Below, piece after piece: positions 24,454 through 32,832 of a DNA stretch of 42,850 bases. This stretch comes from Mycobacteriales bacterium (GTDB lineage Bacteria > Actinomycetota > Actinomycetes > Mycobacteriales > QHCD01). Location of the stretch: positions 1-42,850 of the forward strand of contig DASXJE010000306.1 of assembly GCA_036497565.1 (NCBI GenBank). The letters run 5' to 3'. The first letter of the stretch is position 1, and each line of letters opens with the position of its first letter. Below the pieces are notes generated by a model that did not search any database, was not told the DNA's origin, and worked only from the letters and a program-made list of their open reading frames with translations. The translations under genes were made by a program, and so were the position numbers.

Positions 24454-25402
24454 GGCGGCACCCACCTCGGTCTTCCTGGTCGGCCCGCTCCCGGCCGCCC
24501 GGGTCGACCGGATCCGCGCGCAGGCGCCCGCCGGGGTGCGGATCGAATACCTGGACGAGCCGGGGGAGTTGCTGGACCGGGTCGGGGACGCCGACGTGGT
24601 CGCCGGCCATGTGCCGGCCGAGGCGCTGGCGAAGGCCGGCCGGCTCCGGTGGCTGCACACCTGGGCGGCCGGGCCGGACCGGGCGCTGTACCCGGAGATG
24701 GTGGCGAGCCCGGTGCTGGTCACCTGTTCGAAGGGCAACGGCGCGGTCCCGCTGGCCGAGCAGGCGATGCTGCTCATGCTCATGCTCAACCGCGACGCGC
24801 TGCGGTGGGTCCGGGCACAGCAGGACCGGCGGTGGGAGCGCTTCACCCATCCGGAGCTCGCCGGCCTGACCTGCGGGATCATCGGGCTCGGATACTCCGG
24901 CGTCGACCTCGCCCTGAAGGCCAAGGCATTCCACATGCGGGTGCACGGGCTGCGCCGTACCTCTGCGCCGGCCGAGCACGTCGACCGGATGTTCTCCCGC
25001 GACCAGCTGCACGAATTCCTCGGGTCCTGCGACGTGGTGGTCGTCACGGCACCGCTGACCGGCGAGACCCGCGGCATGCTGGGCGAGCCGGAGTTCCGGG
25101 CGATGAAATCCTCGGCGCTGTTCATCTGCTTCTCCCGCGGCGGGATCGCCGACGACGCGGCGCTGCTGCGAGCCCTCGAGGAGGGGTGGATAGCCGGCGC
25201 CGGCCTCGATGCGCACGCGACCGAGCCACTGCCGCCGGACAGCCCGTTCTGGACCGCGCCCAACACGATCGTCACGCCGCACAACGGCGCGACGAGCCCG
25301 CAGACTCCGGAGCGCGGAGTCGACATCTTTCTCGACAACCTGCGCCGCTTCACCGCCGGGCGGGAGTTGATCAACGTGGTCGACAAGGACGCCGGGTACT
25401 AA
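24446..25402 (+). CDS. D-2-hydroxyacid dehydrogenase family protein
   Basis: The 318 aa have the NAD-binding motif GIIGLGYSGVDLAL, the AEQAMLLMLMLNR helix and the catalytic set: Arg/Gly in CFSRGGIADDAAL, Glu in ATEPLPPDSPFW and His in VTPHNGATSP. The usual NVARG and HISG sequences are replaced by CFSRGG and PHNGA, as in divergent members. The substrate is unknown; a 2-oxoacid from amino-acid breakdown is plausible. The ATG lies inside the end of the S10 gene, in a different frame, so the two are coupled. Confidence 0.87.
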   Translation: MAEAAPTSVFLVGPLPAARVDRIRAQAPAGVRIEYLDEPGELLDRVGDADVVAGHVPAEALAKAGRLRWLHTWAAGPDRALYPEMVASPVLVTCSKGNGAVPLAEQAMLLMLMLNRDALRWVRAQQDRRWERFTHPELAGLTCGIIGLGYSGVDLALKAKAFHMRVHGLRRTSAPAEHVDRMFSRDQLHEFLGSCDVVVVTAPLTGETRGMLGEPEFRAMKSSALFICFSRGGIADDAALLRALEEGWIAGAGLDAHATEPLPPDSPFWTAPNTIVTPHNGATSPQTPERGVDIFLDNLRRFTAGRELINVVDKDAGY

Positions 25403-25452
25403 GGCGCAACCGCCCCTTCGTTACGGTCAAGGCGGAAGGAGCGGTGATATCG

Positions 25453-26034
25453 GTGCGGGTTGCGTTGTTCACCGGCTCGAGGGACGGCCCGGCCTCCCAC
25501 CAGCGGGCCGCCCGCGAGTTCGCGAGCGGGCTGGCCGAGTCCGGGGTCGGCGTGGTCTACGGCGGTGGCCGGGTCGGGCTGATGGGAATCGTCGCCGATG
25601 CGGCGTTGGCCGCCGGAGGCGAGGTCATCGGGGTGATGCCCCAGCACCTGGTCGACCGGGAGATCGAGCACCCCGGGCTCACCCGCTTCGACATCGTCAC
25701 GACGATGCACGAGCGGAAAGCTCGGATGGCTGACCTCTCCGATGCGTTCGTGGCGCTGCCCGGTGGGGCGGGGACGCTGGAGGAGTTGTTCGAGGTGTGG
25801 ACCTGGGGACAGTTGGGTCTGCACAGCAAACCGACCGCACTGCTCGACGTCGACGGCTTCTACGGCCCGCTGCTCGACCACCTGCGGCAGGCCAGCGATG
25901 CCGGCTACATCACGCCGCCGTACCTCCGTTCCCTCGGAGTGGTGCACACCGCCAAGGAGTTCCTCCGCTTCGTCGCCGACTACCGCCATCCGGCGCGGAA
26001 ATGGTCCGAGCGCGGACCGGAATCACCCGCCTGA
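25453..26034 (+). CDS. LOG family protein (nucleotide 5'-monophosphate phosphoribohydrolase-like)
   Basis: The 193 aa carry the lysine-decarboxylase-like/LOG motif PGGAGTLEELFEVWTWGQLGLHSKP and the N-terminal VYGGGRVGLMG. Characterised LOG proteins split cytokinin or adenosine monophosphates into base and ribose 5-phosphate. The GTG at 25453 is preceded by AAGGAG at 11 nt; a GTG 9 nt upstream is too close to that site. It lies 50 nt after the dehydrogenase gene and is probably the last gene of the plus-strand operon. Its link to peptide catabolism is unclear. Confidence 0.87.
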   Translation: MRVALFTGSRDGPASHQRAAREFASGLAESGVGVVYGGGRVGLMGIVADAALAAGGEVIGVMPQHLVDREIEHPGLTRFDIVTTMHERKARMADLSDAFVALPGGAGTLEELFEVWTWGQLGLHSKPTALLDVDGFYGPLLDHLRQASDAGYITPPYLRSLGVVHTAKEFLRFVADYRHPARKWSERGPESPA

Positions 26035-26040
26035 GCGGGT
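26025..26040. terminator. Hairpin between convergent genes, weak terminator candidate
   Basis: ACCCGC-ctga-GCGGGT forms a perfect 6-bp stem with a 4-nt loop across the LOG stop codon, 4 nt before the end of the convergent ribokinase gene. No T-tract follows on either strand, so intrinsic termination is uncertain; the site could serve both directions. Confidence 0.4.
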
Positions 26041-26043
26041 CGG

Positions 26044-26964
26044 TCAACCACCGCCGATGAGACGGTCGATGTCGCGCGGGCCCGGGAGGCTCGACCGGGC
26101 ACCGGTGGCGCGGGTCGCGAGGGCTCCCGCCGCCGCACCGACCAGTACGGCGCGATCGACGTCGTCACCACGGGCGAGCGCCCACGCCAACCCGCCGCAG
26201 AACGCATCACCGGCTCCGGTCGTGTCCGCCGCGTCGACGGGGAATGCCGCCTGGTGATGAGGCTCCCGGTCGGCACGCCACACGTCGGCACCGCGGCGGC
26301 CGTGGGTCACGACGACGACTTCGGGCCCGGACCGTAGAAGTGCTGCCACGTCGACCACTCCGAGGTAGTCGACCTCGTGCTGGTTGGGGACCAGGATGTT
26401 GCACGCGCGCAGCAACTCCGGGGCGAGCGGGTGAGCCGGCGCCGGATTGACGACGACCGTGAATCCGCGTTCGGCGGCGCGGACGGCGGCGGCGATCGCC
26501 GTCTCGGACGGAATCTCGAGCGAGATGAGGACGACGGCATCGTCGAAACGCTCGAGGACGTCGCGGACGTATTCGGGGGAGAGCAGGGCATTGGCCCCCG
26601 GGTCGACGACGATCACGTTCTCCCCGTCGTCGGCGACGAGAACCGTGGCGGTTCCGGTACGACGGTTTCCAACCTGCAGGGCCGAGACATCCACGCCGGC
26701 GGCCCGCAGGCCGGCGTCGGCGTCCTTGCCCGCGTCGTCGGCGCCGACGCATCCGATCATCGTCGTGGGCGCCCCGAGCCGGGCGGCCGCGCAGGCCTGG
26801 TTTCCGCCCTTGCCGCCATCGCGGGTCTCCACCGAGGTCGCAAGAACCGTTTCGCCCGGACGGGGAATGGCCGGCACCCGCATCACGACATCAGCGTTGA
26901 GGGAACCGACGACGACCACCGGCAAGGTCGTCGTCGTCGGCAGGCCGGACGCGGTGTTGCTCAC
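26044..26964 (-). CDS. rbsK: Ribokinase (PfkB family)
   Basis: Phosphorylates ribose, or a related sugar, at the 5-hydroxyl using ATP. The 306 aa contain the ribokinase segments VVGSLNADVVMRVPAIPRPGET, GGKGGNQACAAARLGA and the C-terminal ATP/anion-hole signature DTTGAGDAFCGGLAWALARG with the catalytic Asp. GGKGGNQA is the classical ribokinase substrate motif, although deoxyribokinases and related enzymes share it. The ATG overlaps the stop of the 701-aa ADP-ribosylglycohydrolase-family gene by 4 nt, so the two are made together. That coupling suggests that the glycohydrolase frees a pentose which this enzyme then phosphorylates. Confidence 0.88.
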   Translation of the reverse strand: MSNTASGLPTTTTLPVVVVGSLNADVVMRVPAIPRPGETVLATSVETRDGGKGGNQACAAARLGAPTTMIGCVGADDAGKDADAGLRAAGVDVSALQVGNRRTGTATVLVADDGENVIVVDPGANALLSPEYVRDVLERFDDAVVLISLEIPSETAIAAAVRAAERGFTVVVNPAPAHPLAPELLRACNILVPNQHEVDYLGVVDVAALLRSGPEVVVVTHGRRGADVWRADREPHHQAAFPVDAADTTGAGDAFCGGLAWALARGDDVDRAVLVGAAAGALATRATGARSSLPGPRDIDRLIGGG

Positions 26965-29066
26965 CTCTGCGCAGCGGGTTGAGCGCGTACGTAGTCGCAG
27001 CCGACCCGGCCCTCATCGCAGATCAGGGCGATTCCCCCACCGTCGAGCGGCCGCTGCGCGTCTTCGACGTCGAACAAGCTCTGCCCGTCGACCGATGCCT
27101 GCACGCGGGAACCGTGGACCTGAACGGTCAGGGTGTAGCTGCGGCCGAGCTCCCAGTCGAGGGACGACTCCGCGAGTACGCGCTCCCCGTCGAGTGACTT
27201 GATCAACTCGACGCGGCCGGTGTTCCGGACGACCAGCGCGTAGTAGCGACGCAGCCCCTGGACCCGCGCGGCGAGACCGAACGCCTCGGCCATGTGGGGC
27301 GTGAACGTCGCCGTGACCTGGTAATCCCGCCACTCGCCGGTGCCATGGAGGAGCAGCCCGCGTCCGTCGTTCTGGATCAGGCGATACGCCTCGGGCCATC
27401 GGGGACTGAACTGGTCGAGGCCGTCGACCCATGCGCGCCGCCACATCGTGCCGCCGTCGGCGGGTCGGGTGAGTGTGACATCGGGCGCACCCTGCCAGCT
27501 CACCTGATCGAGGTAGATCGCCCCCGGTGTGCTGGCGCCGCCCTCGAGGACCAGGCCGACCGACTGGATCGGCTGACCGGCCGTGTCGGGGACCGACCAG
27601 GTCACCTCACCCACCGCTCCGGGCCGCAGGGTCATCGCCGGGCCGTCGATCGCGACCAGTTCGTCGTTGCCGTCGTAGTGCCTGATCGTCAGCCGGCATA
27701 CGGTGTCGTGCTCGTTGCCGGCGTCCGCGGATAGAACGGCCCGGACGCGCTGCCCGCTGTAGAGCGTCGGCGACGCCAGCAGCTGATAACCCGGCATGTT
27801 CGCCGCCTCGGGCGGGATGAAGGTCGGCGTCGAGACCTCGACCGCCGCGCTGCCGGACGAGGGACGGATCGCCAGGCTCCGGTCGCCGTCCGAGCTGTGT
27901 CCCTCGACGTTCTCGAGATCGGCGCTGCCCCGCTCGACATGGAAGCCCTGCACCGAGCCCGGCAACTCGAAATGGAATCTGGCGCCGTCCTTCGGACGGC
28001 TCGGCGGTTCACCGACCAGGGCGCGGCCGACGTTGGCGATGTGGACCGCCTCGGTGGCAATGTCGGTGATGGATCGGCCGCCGTCCGCGGTGGGCAGGTA
28101 GATCCGGTCGGCGACCGGACCACGCCAGTCGCGGTCACTGTCGAAACCGCTGAGGCCGTTGCGGATCCCGAGCAGGCAACCCAGGTTGCCGGAGTTGCAG
28201 TCGGTGTCCCAGCCGCAGGTGTTGACGATCATCATCGAGCGGTCCCACTCGCCGGCGCCGTAGAGCAGCGCAAGGACGATCAGACCGTGGTTCGGAATGA
28301 CGTGACAATTTCCGCCGTAGACGTCGTAGCCGTATTTCGCGGCGAGAAGCTCCCGCGCCTTGCGCCAGTCCGGTTCGCTCGCATGCCACCCGCGGATGTC
28401 GCGCACCATCGTGGCGATGATGCAGTCGGCCGGGATGACCGACAGTCCCGTGTCGAGAAGGAGATCGATGTCGCTCTCGACGAATGCCTGTGCCTCCATC
28501 GCCGCGAGAGCCTGCGCCGCGTAGACCGCCTCGCCGTCATGACTCACGGTGCCCGCACGGCGGGCCAACTCGGCCGCCAGCTCGGGGCGGCCGGGGGCCA
28601 CCATCGCCCACCCGTCGATGAAGATCTGTGCCCCGATCTGCTCGGCGACGATCTGGCCGTTCAGCTCCATCGCCCCGCTGCGGGGAGCCTCGATACCGCG
28701 TTTGAGCCGGAGAAACGCGGTGTGCTCCGTCGAGTTGCCCAAGCCTCCCCACCAGAGGATGGCGCGATTCTCGACGATGTAGTTCAGCCAGGTCTGGCCG
28801 ATCTGAGCCGGGGTGATCCCGACGTCGTTGCCGTAGTCGGGGAGTGCCCGCAGAAACGTGAAGGTGCCGGCGATGTCGTCGTCGGTGACCAGCAGCGGCA
28901 CGCCGACCTTCTCGTGGACGTAGTAGTCGATCTCGCCGAGCTGGGCCATGATGCGCTCGTAGGACCAGCCTTCGAATGGCCGGCCCAGGTACACACCGAG
29001 GGACTTGCCGAGAGCACCGGAATACACGCGGTCGGCGTAGTCGGCAGGAAGCGAAGTCTGAGCCAC
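26961..29066 (-). CDS. ADP-ribosylglycohydrolase-family protein with C-terminal jelly-roll domain
   Basis: The 701 aa have an N-terminal ADP-ribosylglycohydrolase (ARH/DraG) domain: metal-binding TDDDIAGTF near residue 63 and WDTDCNSGNLGCLLG near residue 290, where the family has its two Mg-site acidic clusters. Residues about 365 to 701 are beta-rich. The last 130 residues (WRDYQVTATFTPHMAEAFGLAARVQG and onward) resemble a concanavalin/DUF1080-like jelly roll, suggesting carbohydrate binding. No signal peptide is present. The GTG was chosen for GGAG 9 nt upstream; a TTG 15 nt further up is possible. A LacI-type operator lies about 70 nt upstream. It is coupled to ribokinase by an ATGA overlap. 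Confidence 0.85.
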   Translation of the reverse strand: MAQTSLPADYADRVYSGALGKSLGVYLGRPFEGWSYERIMAQLGEIDYYVHEKVGVPLLVTDDDIAGTFTFLRALPDYGNDVGITPAQIGQTWLNYIVENRAILWWGGLGNSTEHTAFLRLKRGIEAPRSGAMELNGQIVAEQIGAQIFIDGWAMVAPGRPELAAELARRAGTVSHDGEAVYAAQALAAMEAQAFVESDIDLLLDTGLSVIPADCIIATMVRDIRGWHASEPDWRKARELLAAKYGYDVYGGNCHVIPNHGLIVLALLYGAGEWDRSMMIVNTCGWDTDCNSGNLGCLLGIRNGLSGFDSDRDWRGPVADRIYLPTADGGRSITDIATEAVHIANVGRALVGEPPSRPKDGARFHFELPGSVQGFHVERGSADLENVEGHSSDGDRSLAIRPSSGSAAVEVSTPTFIPPEAANMPGYQLLASPTLYSGQRVRAVLSADAGNEHDTVCRLTIRHYDGNDELVAIDGPAMTLRPGAVGEVTWSVPDTAGQPIQSVGLVLEGGASTPGAIYLDQVSWQGAPDVTLTRPADGGTMWRRAWVDGLDQFSPRWPEAYRLIQNDGRGLLLHGTGEWRDYQVTATFTPHMAEAFGLAARVQGLRRYYALVVRNTGRVELIKSLDGERVLAESSLDWELGRSYTLTVQVHGSRVQASVDGQSLFDVEDAQRPLDGGGIALICDEGRVGCDYVRAQPAAQR

Positions 29067-29119
29067 GCGGCGACGCTCCAATCACGGGTCGGCCGGCGCC
29101 CGCATGCGGCCCGGCCAGG

Positions 29120-29149
29120 TTGACGAGCTATGGTCTACTCGTGTAGCTG
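29120..29149 (+). promoter_or_regulatory. Predicted lacI promoter containing the operator
   Basis: TTGACG at 29120-29125 and TAGCTG at 29144-29149 are 18 bp apart. The operator palindrome lies between and over these elements, as expected if the regulator limits its own synthesis. The -10 hexamer is imperfect, so the confidence is modest. Confidence 0.45.
29134..29147. promoter_or_regulatory. LacI-type operator, copy 1 (lacI / ARH-ribokinase divergent promoter)
   Basis: TCTACTCGTGTAGC has CTAC/GTAG arms around the central CG, the usual layout of LacI-family sites. It lies between the 701-aa ARH gene (minus) and the LacI gene (plus). Its arms match three other copies near 30392, 39744 and 39868. 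Confidence 0.82.
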
Positions 29150-29157
29150 ATCGTCCG

Positions 29158-29186
29158 AAAGTAGCCGGTAGGGGCTGCCGCCACAA
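29158..29186 (-). promoter_or_regulatory. Predicted promoter of the ARH-ribokinase operon
   Basis: On the minus strand TTGTGG (29186-29181) and TACTTT (29163-29158) are 17 bp apart. The operator at 29134-29147 starts about 10 nt downstream of the -10 hexamer, so it would cover the first transcribed bases and block initiation. Confidence 0.55.
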
Positions 29187-29308
29187 GACCGAACGGCGGA
29201 CACGTCGGGGAAACCCGTGTGATACCGGCCCGCGGTACTGTCCCGGCGGCCGAAGGAATTCCGGCCGAATCGTTTGGTCGGTGGCGGCGCCATGCCGAAG
29301 GAGGCGCG

Positions 29309-30334
29309 GTGATCACGAGGAACGACGTGGCACGCCGCGCCGGCGTGTCTACCGCAGTCGTGAGCTATGTGCTCAACGACGGGCCGCGGCCGGTCGCCCC
29401 GGCCACCCGCGCGCGGGTTCTCGAGGCGATCAGCGACCTGGGCTACCGGCCCAATGGTGTGGCGCGGTCCCTGCGGACCAAGCGCACCCGCGCCGTCGGG
29501 CTGATCCTCCCCGACATCGCCAACTCCTTCTTCGCCCAGCTCTCCCGCGAGGTCGAGCTCGCCGCATTCTCGCGGGGATTCACCCTGCTGGTGGGCAATG
29601 CGATGGACGACAGCGCGCGGGAATTGCTGTATGCCCACGCCTTCGTGGAGCGTCGGGTCGACGGGGTGGTCGTCGTGTCGGCCGGCGAGGACGTCGGCGC
29701 GATCAAGGTTCTGGCTGCGGCCGACATGGCGCTGATCACCATCGACCGGAGCATTCCCGGCGCCGGGGTCTCGTCCGTGCACGTCGACAACCGGCACGGT
29801 GGTTTCCTCGCCACGAAGCACCTCATCGAGCACGGGCACCGACGAATCGCCTGCCTCGCCGGCCCCGATACCGTGAACAACGCGGTCGAACGCCGCCGAG
29901 GCTGGGAGGCCGCGCTGCAAGAGGCCGGACTGAGCGCTCCAGACGGGCTGGCGATGGCCTCGGAGAGCTTCTCGCGGGAGGCGGCCTACCGATCCACCCG
30001 CAAGGTCCTCGGTCGACGTAACCCGCCGACGGCGATCTTCGCCGGCGCGGACGAGCAGGCGCTCGGCGTATACCGTGCCGCGGCAGCCACCGGCCGGCGG
30101 GTTCCCGACGATCTGGCCGTCGTCTCCTTCGACAGCGCCGAAACCGCCCCGTATCTGGTGCCCGGCCTCACCGCCGTCCGGCAGCCGGTGGCGCTGATGG
30201 CCGGTCTTGCGATGGACCGCCTCGTCGCGCAGCTCTCCGACCTGTCCGGACCACCCACCCAGGACACCCTCTCGGTCGATCTGGTCGTCCGGGGTTCCTG
30301 CGGCTGCCCTGACTCCGAGCCCCGCAGCAGCTGA
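29309..30334 (+). CDS. LacI-family transcriptional repressor
   Basis: The 341 aa begin with the LacI helix-turn-helix (VITRNDVARRAGVSTAVVSYVLNDG) and hinge helix (NGVARSLRTKRT), followed by a periplasmic-binding-protein-like effector domain (VGLILPDIANSFFAQLSREVE, FAGADEQALGVYRAA, DLAVVSFDSAETAPYL). AAGGAGG lies 4-5 nt before the GTG; longer in-frame starts would place non-family residues before the HTH. It is surrounded by the operators it probably binds. The effector is expected to be a sugar or sugar derivative related to the imported substrate. The untranslated leader is long, about 150 nt. Confidence 0.93.
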   Translation: MITRNDVARRAGVSTAVVSYVLNDGPRPVAPATRARVLEAISDLGYRPNGVARSLRTKRTRAVGLILPDIANSFFAQLSREVELAAFSRGFTLLVGNAMDDSARELLYAHAFVERRVDGVVVVSAGEDVGAIKVLAAADMALITIDRSIPGAGVSSVHVDNRHGGFLATKHLIEHGHRRIACLAGPDTVNNAVERRRGWEAALQEAGLSAPDGLAMASESFSREAAYRSTRKVLGRRNPPTAIFAGADEQALGVYRAAAATGRRVPDDLAVVSFDSAETAPYLVPGLTAVRQPVALMAGLAMDRLVAQLSDLSGPPTQDTLSVDLVVRGSCGCPDSEPRSS

Positions 30335-30353
30335 TCTCGATTCGGCAACCCCC

Positions 30354-30382
30354 TTGCGGCGCGCCGGACACCGGCCTAATCT
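30354..30382 (+). promoter_or_regulatory. Predicted promoter of the sugar importer operon
   Basis: TTGCGG at 30354-30359 and TAATCT at 30377-30382 are 17 bp apart. The expected start is about 30389, which is the first base of operator copy 2. The leader to the binding-protein ATG would be about 140 nt. Confidence 0.62.
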
Positions 30383-30388
30383 ACGTTT

Positions 30389-30408
30389 CGATCTACTCGG
30401 GTAGATCG
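30389..30408. promoter_or_regulatory. LacI-type operator, copy 2 (importer operon)
   Basis: CGATCTACTCGGGTAGATCG has perfect 8-bp arms around TCGG with a central CG. It is the strongest of the four copies and begins at the predicted transcription start of the importer operon, 20 nt past lacI-to-SBP promoter elements. Confidence 0.88.
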
Positions 30409-30529
30409 GCAGGTGTGTCCGGGGGAGTGGCTCCAGCGCGGAACCGCAACCGATTCCCCTCCGCCCTGGCGATGCGACCCGACGGACCGACTCTCCCGAC
30501 GAGCTCACCGATTTATGCGGAGGTCCCCA

Positions 30530-31894
30530 ATGCAGGTGCCACCCGGCTTGTCACGTCGGCGCTTTCTGGCGGTCTGCGGCCAGGCGACTGCCGCCACCGG
30601 CCTGCTCGCCGCCTGCGGGAGCGGAGGACTCGGCGGCGACAGCATCGCCACCTGGGCCGCCTTCAGCGACAGCGCGACTCAGAAGTACTTCCAGTCCCAC
30701 ACGATCGACGACTACAACAAGACCGCCAAGACCAAGATCGAGCTGTCGGTCAAGCAGACCGCCACGATCAATCAGCTCATGCAGACCTCGCTCGCCTCGG
30801 GCCGTGGACCGGACGTGATCGGCAGCGACGGGCCGACGATCGTCGTCGACTTCGCCGACGCCGGCTATTTGATGCCGCTCGACGCCTACAGCAAGAAGTA
30901 CGACTGGACGTCGAAGGTCCAGAAGTGGGCGCTACAGACCGGTGTGACCGGTGGGAAGCTCTACGGGATCCCCACGTCGTACGAGTCGATGGTCATGCTC
31001 TACAACACGAAGACCTTCAAGAAGTACGGCTGGAGCCCGCCGACGACTAGGGCCGACTTCGAGAAGATCGCCAACGAGGCGAAGGCAAAGGGGATGACAC
31101 CGGTCGCGGCCGGCAACGCCGAGTTCCGGAAGGCCACCGAGTGGCATGTGACGGCGATGTTCAACAACTACGCCGGTCCGAAGGCGGTCTACGCGGCGCT
31201 CAAGGGGCAGAAGTCGTGGACCTCACCGGAGTTCGTCCAGTCGATCGCCCTGCTCCAGAAGTACTTCCAGGAGAACTGGTACGGCGGGGGCACGGAAAAC
31301 TACTTCACCTACAAGTTCGCCGATCTCTATAACCAGTTGGCCGAGGGCAAGGCGGCCATGATGTTCACCGGATCGTGGGGCTTCGACGAGATCGGCCCGT
31401 ACTTCGGCAAGGCAGCGGGCAACAACGCGGACTGGAACTGGGCCCCGGTGCCGAGGTTCTCGGCGACCGCGCCCACGGACAGCTTCGTCCTGGCCATCGG
31501 TGGCGACCAGTCGATCAACAAGAAGTCCAAGCACGCCGATGACGCCGCGGCTTTCCTGAACTGGACGCTGGACCCGAAGCGGGCGACCGCCGCGGTGGCC
31601 GCCGTGTCTGCCCAGCTTCCGCCGATCAAGGTTCAGCCGAGCGACTTCCCGGCCGGCGTGGACCCCCGGCTCAAGCAGTTCTACCTCGATCTGAACTCGG
31701 CGAAGAACGTCGGCTACGCCACCTGGTCGTCGTTCCCGCCGCAGACCGACACCTACATCTACCAGTCCATGGACAAGGTGATCACCGGCAAGATGACCCC
31801 GCAGGCCTTCTGCGCCGGTCTCGACCAGGTGTTCAAGCCGGAACTCAAGGCGGGCAAGGTGCCACCACTGGCGTTGCCCACCGCGGGTGCGTGA
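30530..31894 (+). CDS. Sugar-binding lipoprotein of ABC importer, Tat-exported (SBP family 1)
   Basis: The 454 aa start with a twin-arginine signal (SRRRFLAV, Arg9-11) that ends in the lipobox LLAAC (Cys29), so the protein would be exported folded and anchored outside the membrane. The body follows sugar-binding family 1 (TSLASGRGPDVIGSDGP, YGIPTSYESMVMLYNTKTFKKYGW, AAMMFTGSWGFDEI). GGAGG lies 6 nt before the ATG; an ATG 15 nt upstream is in frame but has no such site. It is the first gene of an eight-gene run. Confidence 0.93.
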   Translation: MQVPPGLSRRRFLAVCGQATAATGLLAACGSGGLGGDSIATWAAFSDSATQKYFQSHTIDDYNKTAKTKIELSVKQTATINQLMQTSLASGRGPDVIGSDGPTIVVDFADAGYLMPLDAYSKKYDWTSKVQKWALQTGVTGGKLYGIPTSYESMVMLYNTKTFKKYGWSPPTTRADFEKIANEAKAKGMTPVAAGNAEFRKATEWHVTAMFNNYAGPKAVYAALKGQKSWTSPEFVQSIALLQKYFQENWYGGGTENYFTYKFADLYNQLAEGKAAMMFTGSWGFDEIGPYFGKAAGNNADWNWAPVPRFSATAPTDSFVLAIGGDQSINKKSKHADDAAAFLNWTLDPKRATAAVAAVSAQLPPIKVQPSDFPAGVDPRLKQFYLDLNSAKNVGYATWSSFPPQTDTYIYQSMDKVITGKMTPQAFCAGLDQVFKPELKAGKVPPLALPTAGA

Positions 31895-32832
31895 CGGTGG
31901 CCTTCCCAGGAGGTGCGTCGGCGACCGTCGAGCCCCCCGCGACGGCGCCGGCGCGGTCGGACCGTCGGCAGGGCTCCAAGAAGGGCGGGTCCAGACGGGG
32001 TCTGATCGCCTGGCTGTTCATGCTGCCGCTCATCGTGGTCAACCTGCTGGTGATCGCGGGCCCAGGCGTCCTGAGCGTGTACTACTCGTTCACCGACTGG
32101 AGCGGCATCGGCGGTTCCCACTTCATCGGGATCGCGAACTACCGGAAGATGTTCACTGACAGTGCGTTCGGGGACGCTTTCCTGCACAACGTGTGGTGGA
32201 CGCTGTTTTTCCTGATCGTGCCGATGGGGATGGGGCTCTTCGGGGCCTATCTGCTTTCCCGGCTCCGCCGCTTCGTCACCCTCTTCCGCGTCATCTACTT
32301 CGTCCCGTACATCGTCGCCAGCGTCGTGAGCGCGAGCATCTGGCAGTCGCTGCTCTCTCCTGAGCACGGGATCGGCAAGTTCCTCGGCGTCAACTTCCTG
32401 GGCAACAGCAGCACCGCACTGCCCTCGGTCGCGGTGGTCAACACGTGGTCGTGGTGGGGATTCCTGGTTATCGTCTTTCTCGCGGCGATGCAGGGCGTCA
32501 ACCCGTCCCTCTACGAGGCCTCGGGTCTCGACGGCGCGAACTCATGGCAGCAGTTCTGGCACGTCACGCTGCCGTCCATCCGGCCGACGCTGATGTTCCT
32601 CGGGCTCATGACGATCATCTGGTCGTTCCTCGTCTTCGACTACATCTACATCCTCACCCAGGGTGGCCCGGCGGGCGCCACAGAGGTCCTCAGCACCCTG
32701 CAGTACCGGGACGCATTCGAAAACCAGCAGGCCGGCTACGCGGCCGCGATCGGAGTTGTGCTCGCCTTGATCTCGGGAGTCGTCGTCGCCTCGTACCAGA
32801 TCCTGCGCCGGCGGAGGGACTGGGACATATGA
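31891..32832 (+). CDS. Sugar ABC importer permease, MalF type
   Basis: The 313 aa have a basic N-terminus and six predicted helices, starting with LIAWLFMLPLIVVNLLVIAGPGVLSVYYSF. The ATPase-docking EAA loop is EASGLDGANSWQQFWHVTLPSIRPTL, typical of the carbohydrate CUT1 group. The GTG overlaps the binding-protein stop as GTGA, and the end overlaps the next permease as ATGA. No dedicated ATPase is encoded nearby, so a shared MsiK-like ATPase elsewhere probably drives it, as is common for CUT1 systems in actinobacteria. Confidence 0.92.
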   Translation: MTVAFPGGASATVEPPATAPARSDRRQGSKKGGSRRGLIAWLFMLPLIVVNLLVIAGPGVLSVYYSFTDWSGIGGSHFIGIANYRKMFTDSAFGDAFLHNVWWTLFFLIVPMGMGLFGAYLLSRLRRFVTLFRVIYFVPYIVASVVSASIWQSLLSPEHGIGKFLGVNFLGNSSTALPSVAVVNTWSWWGFLVIVFLAAMQGVNPSLYEASGLDGANSWQQFWHVTLPSIRPTLMFLGLMTIIWSFLVFDYIYILTQGGPAGATEVLSTLQYRDAFENQQAGYAAAIGVVLALISGVVVASYQILRRRRDWDI

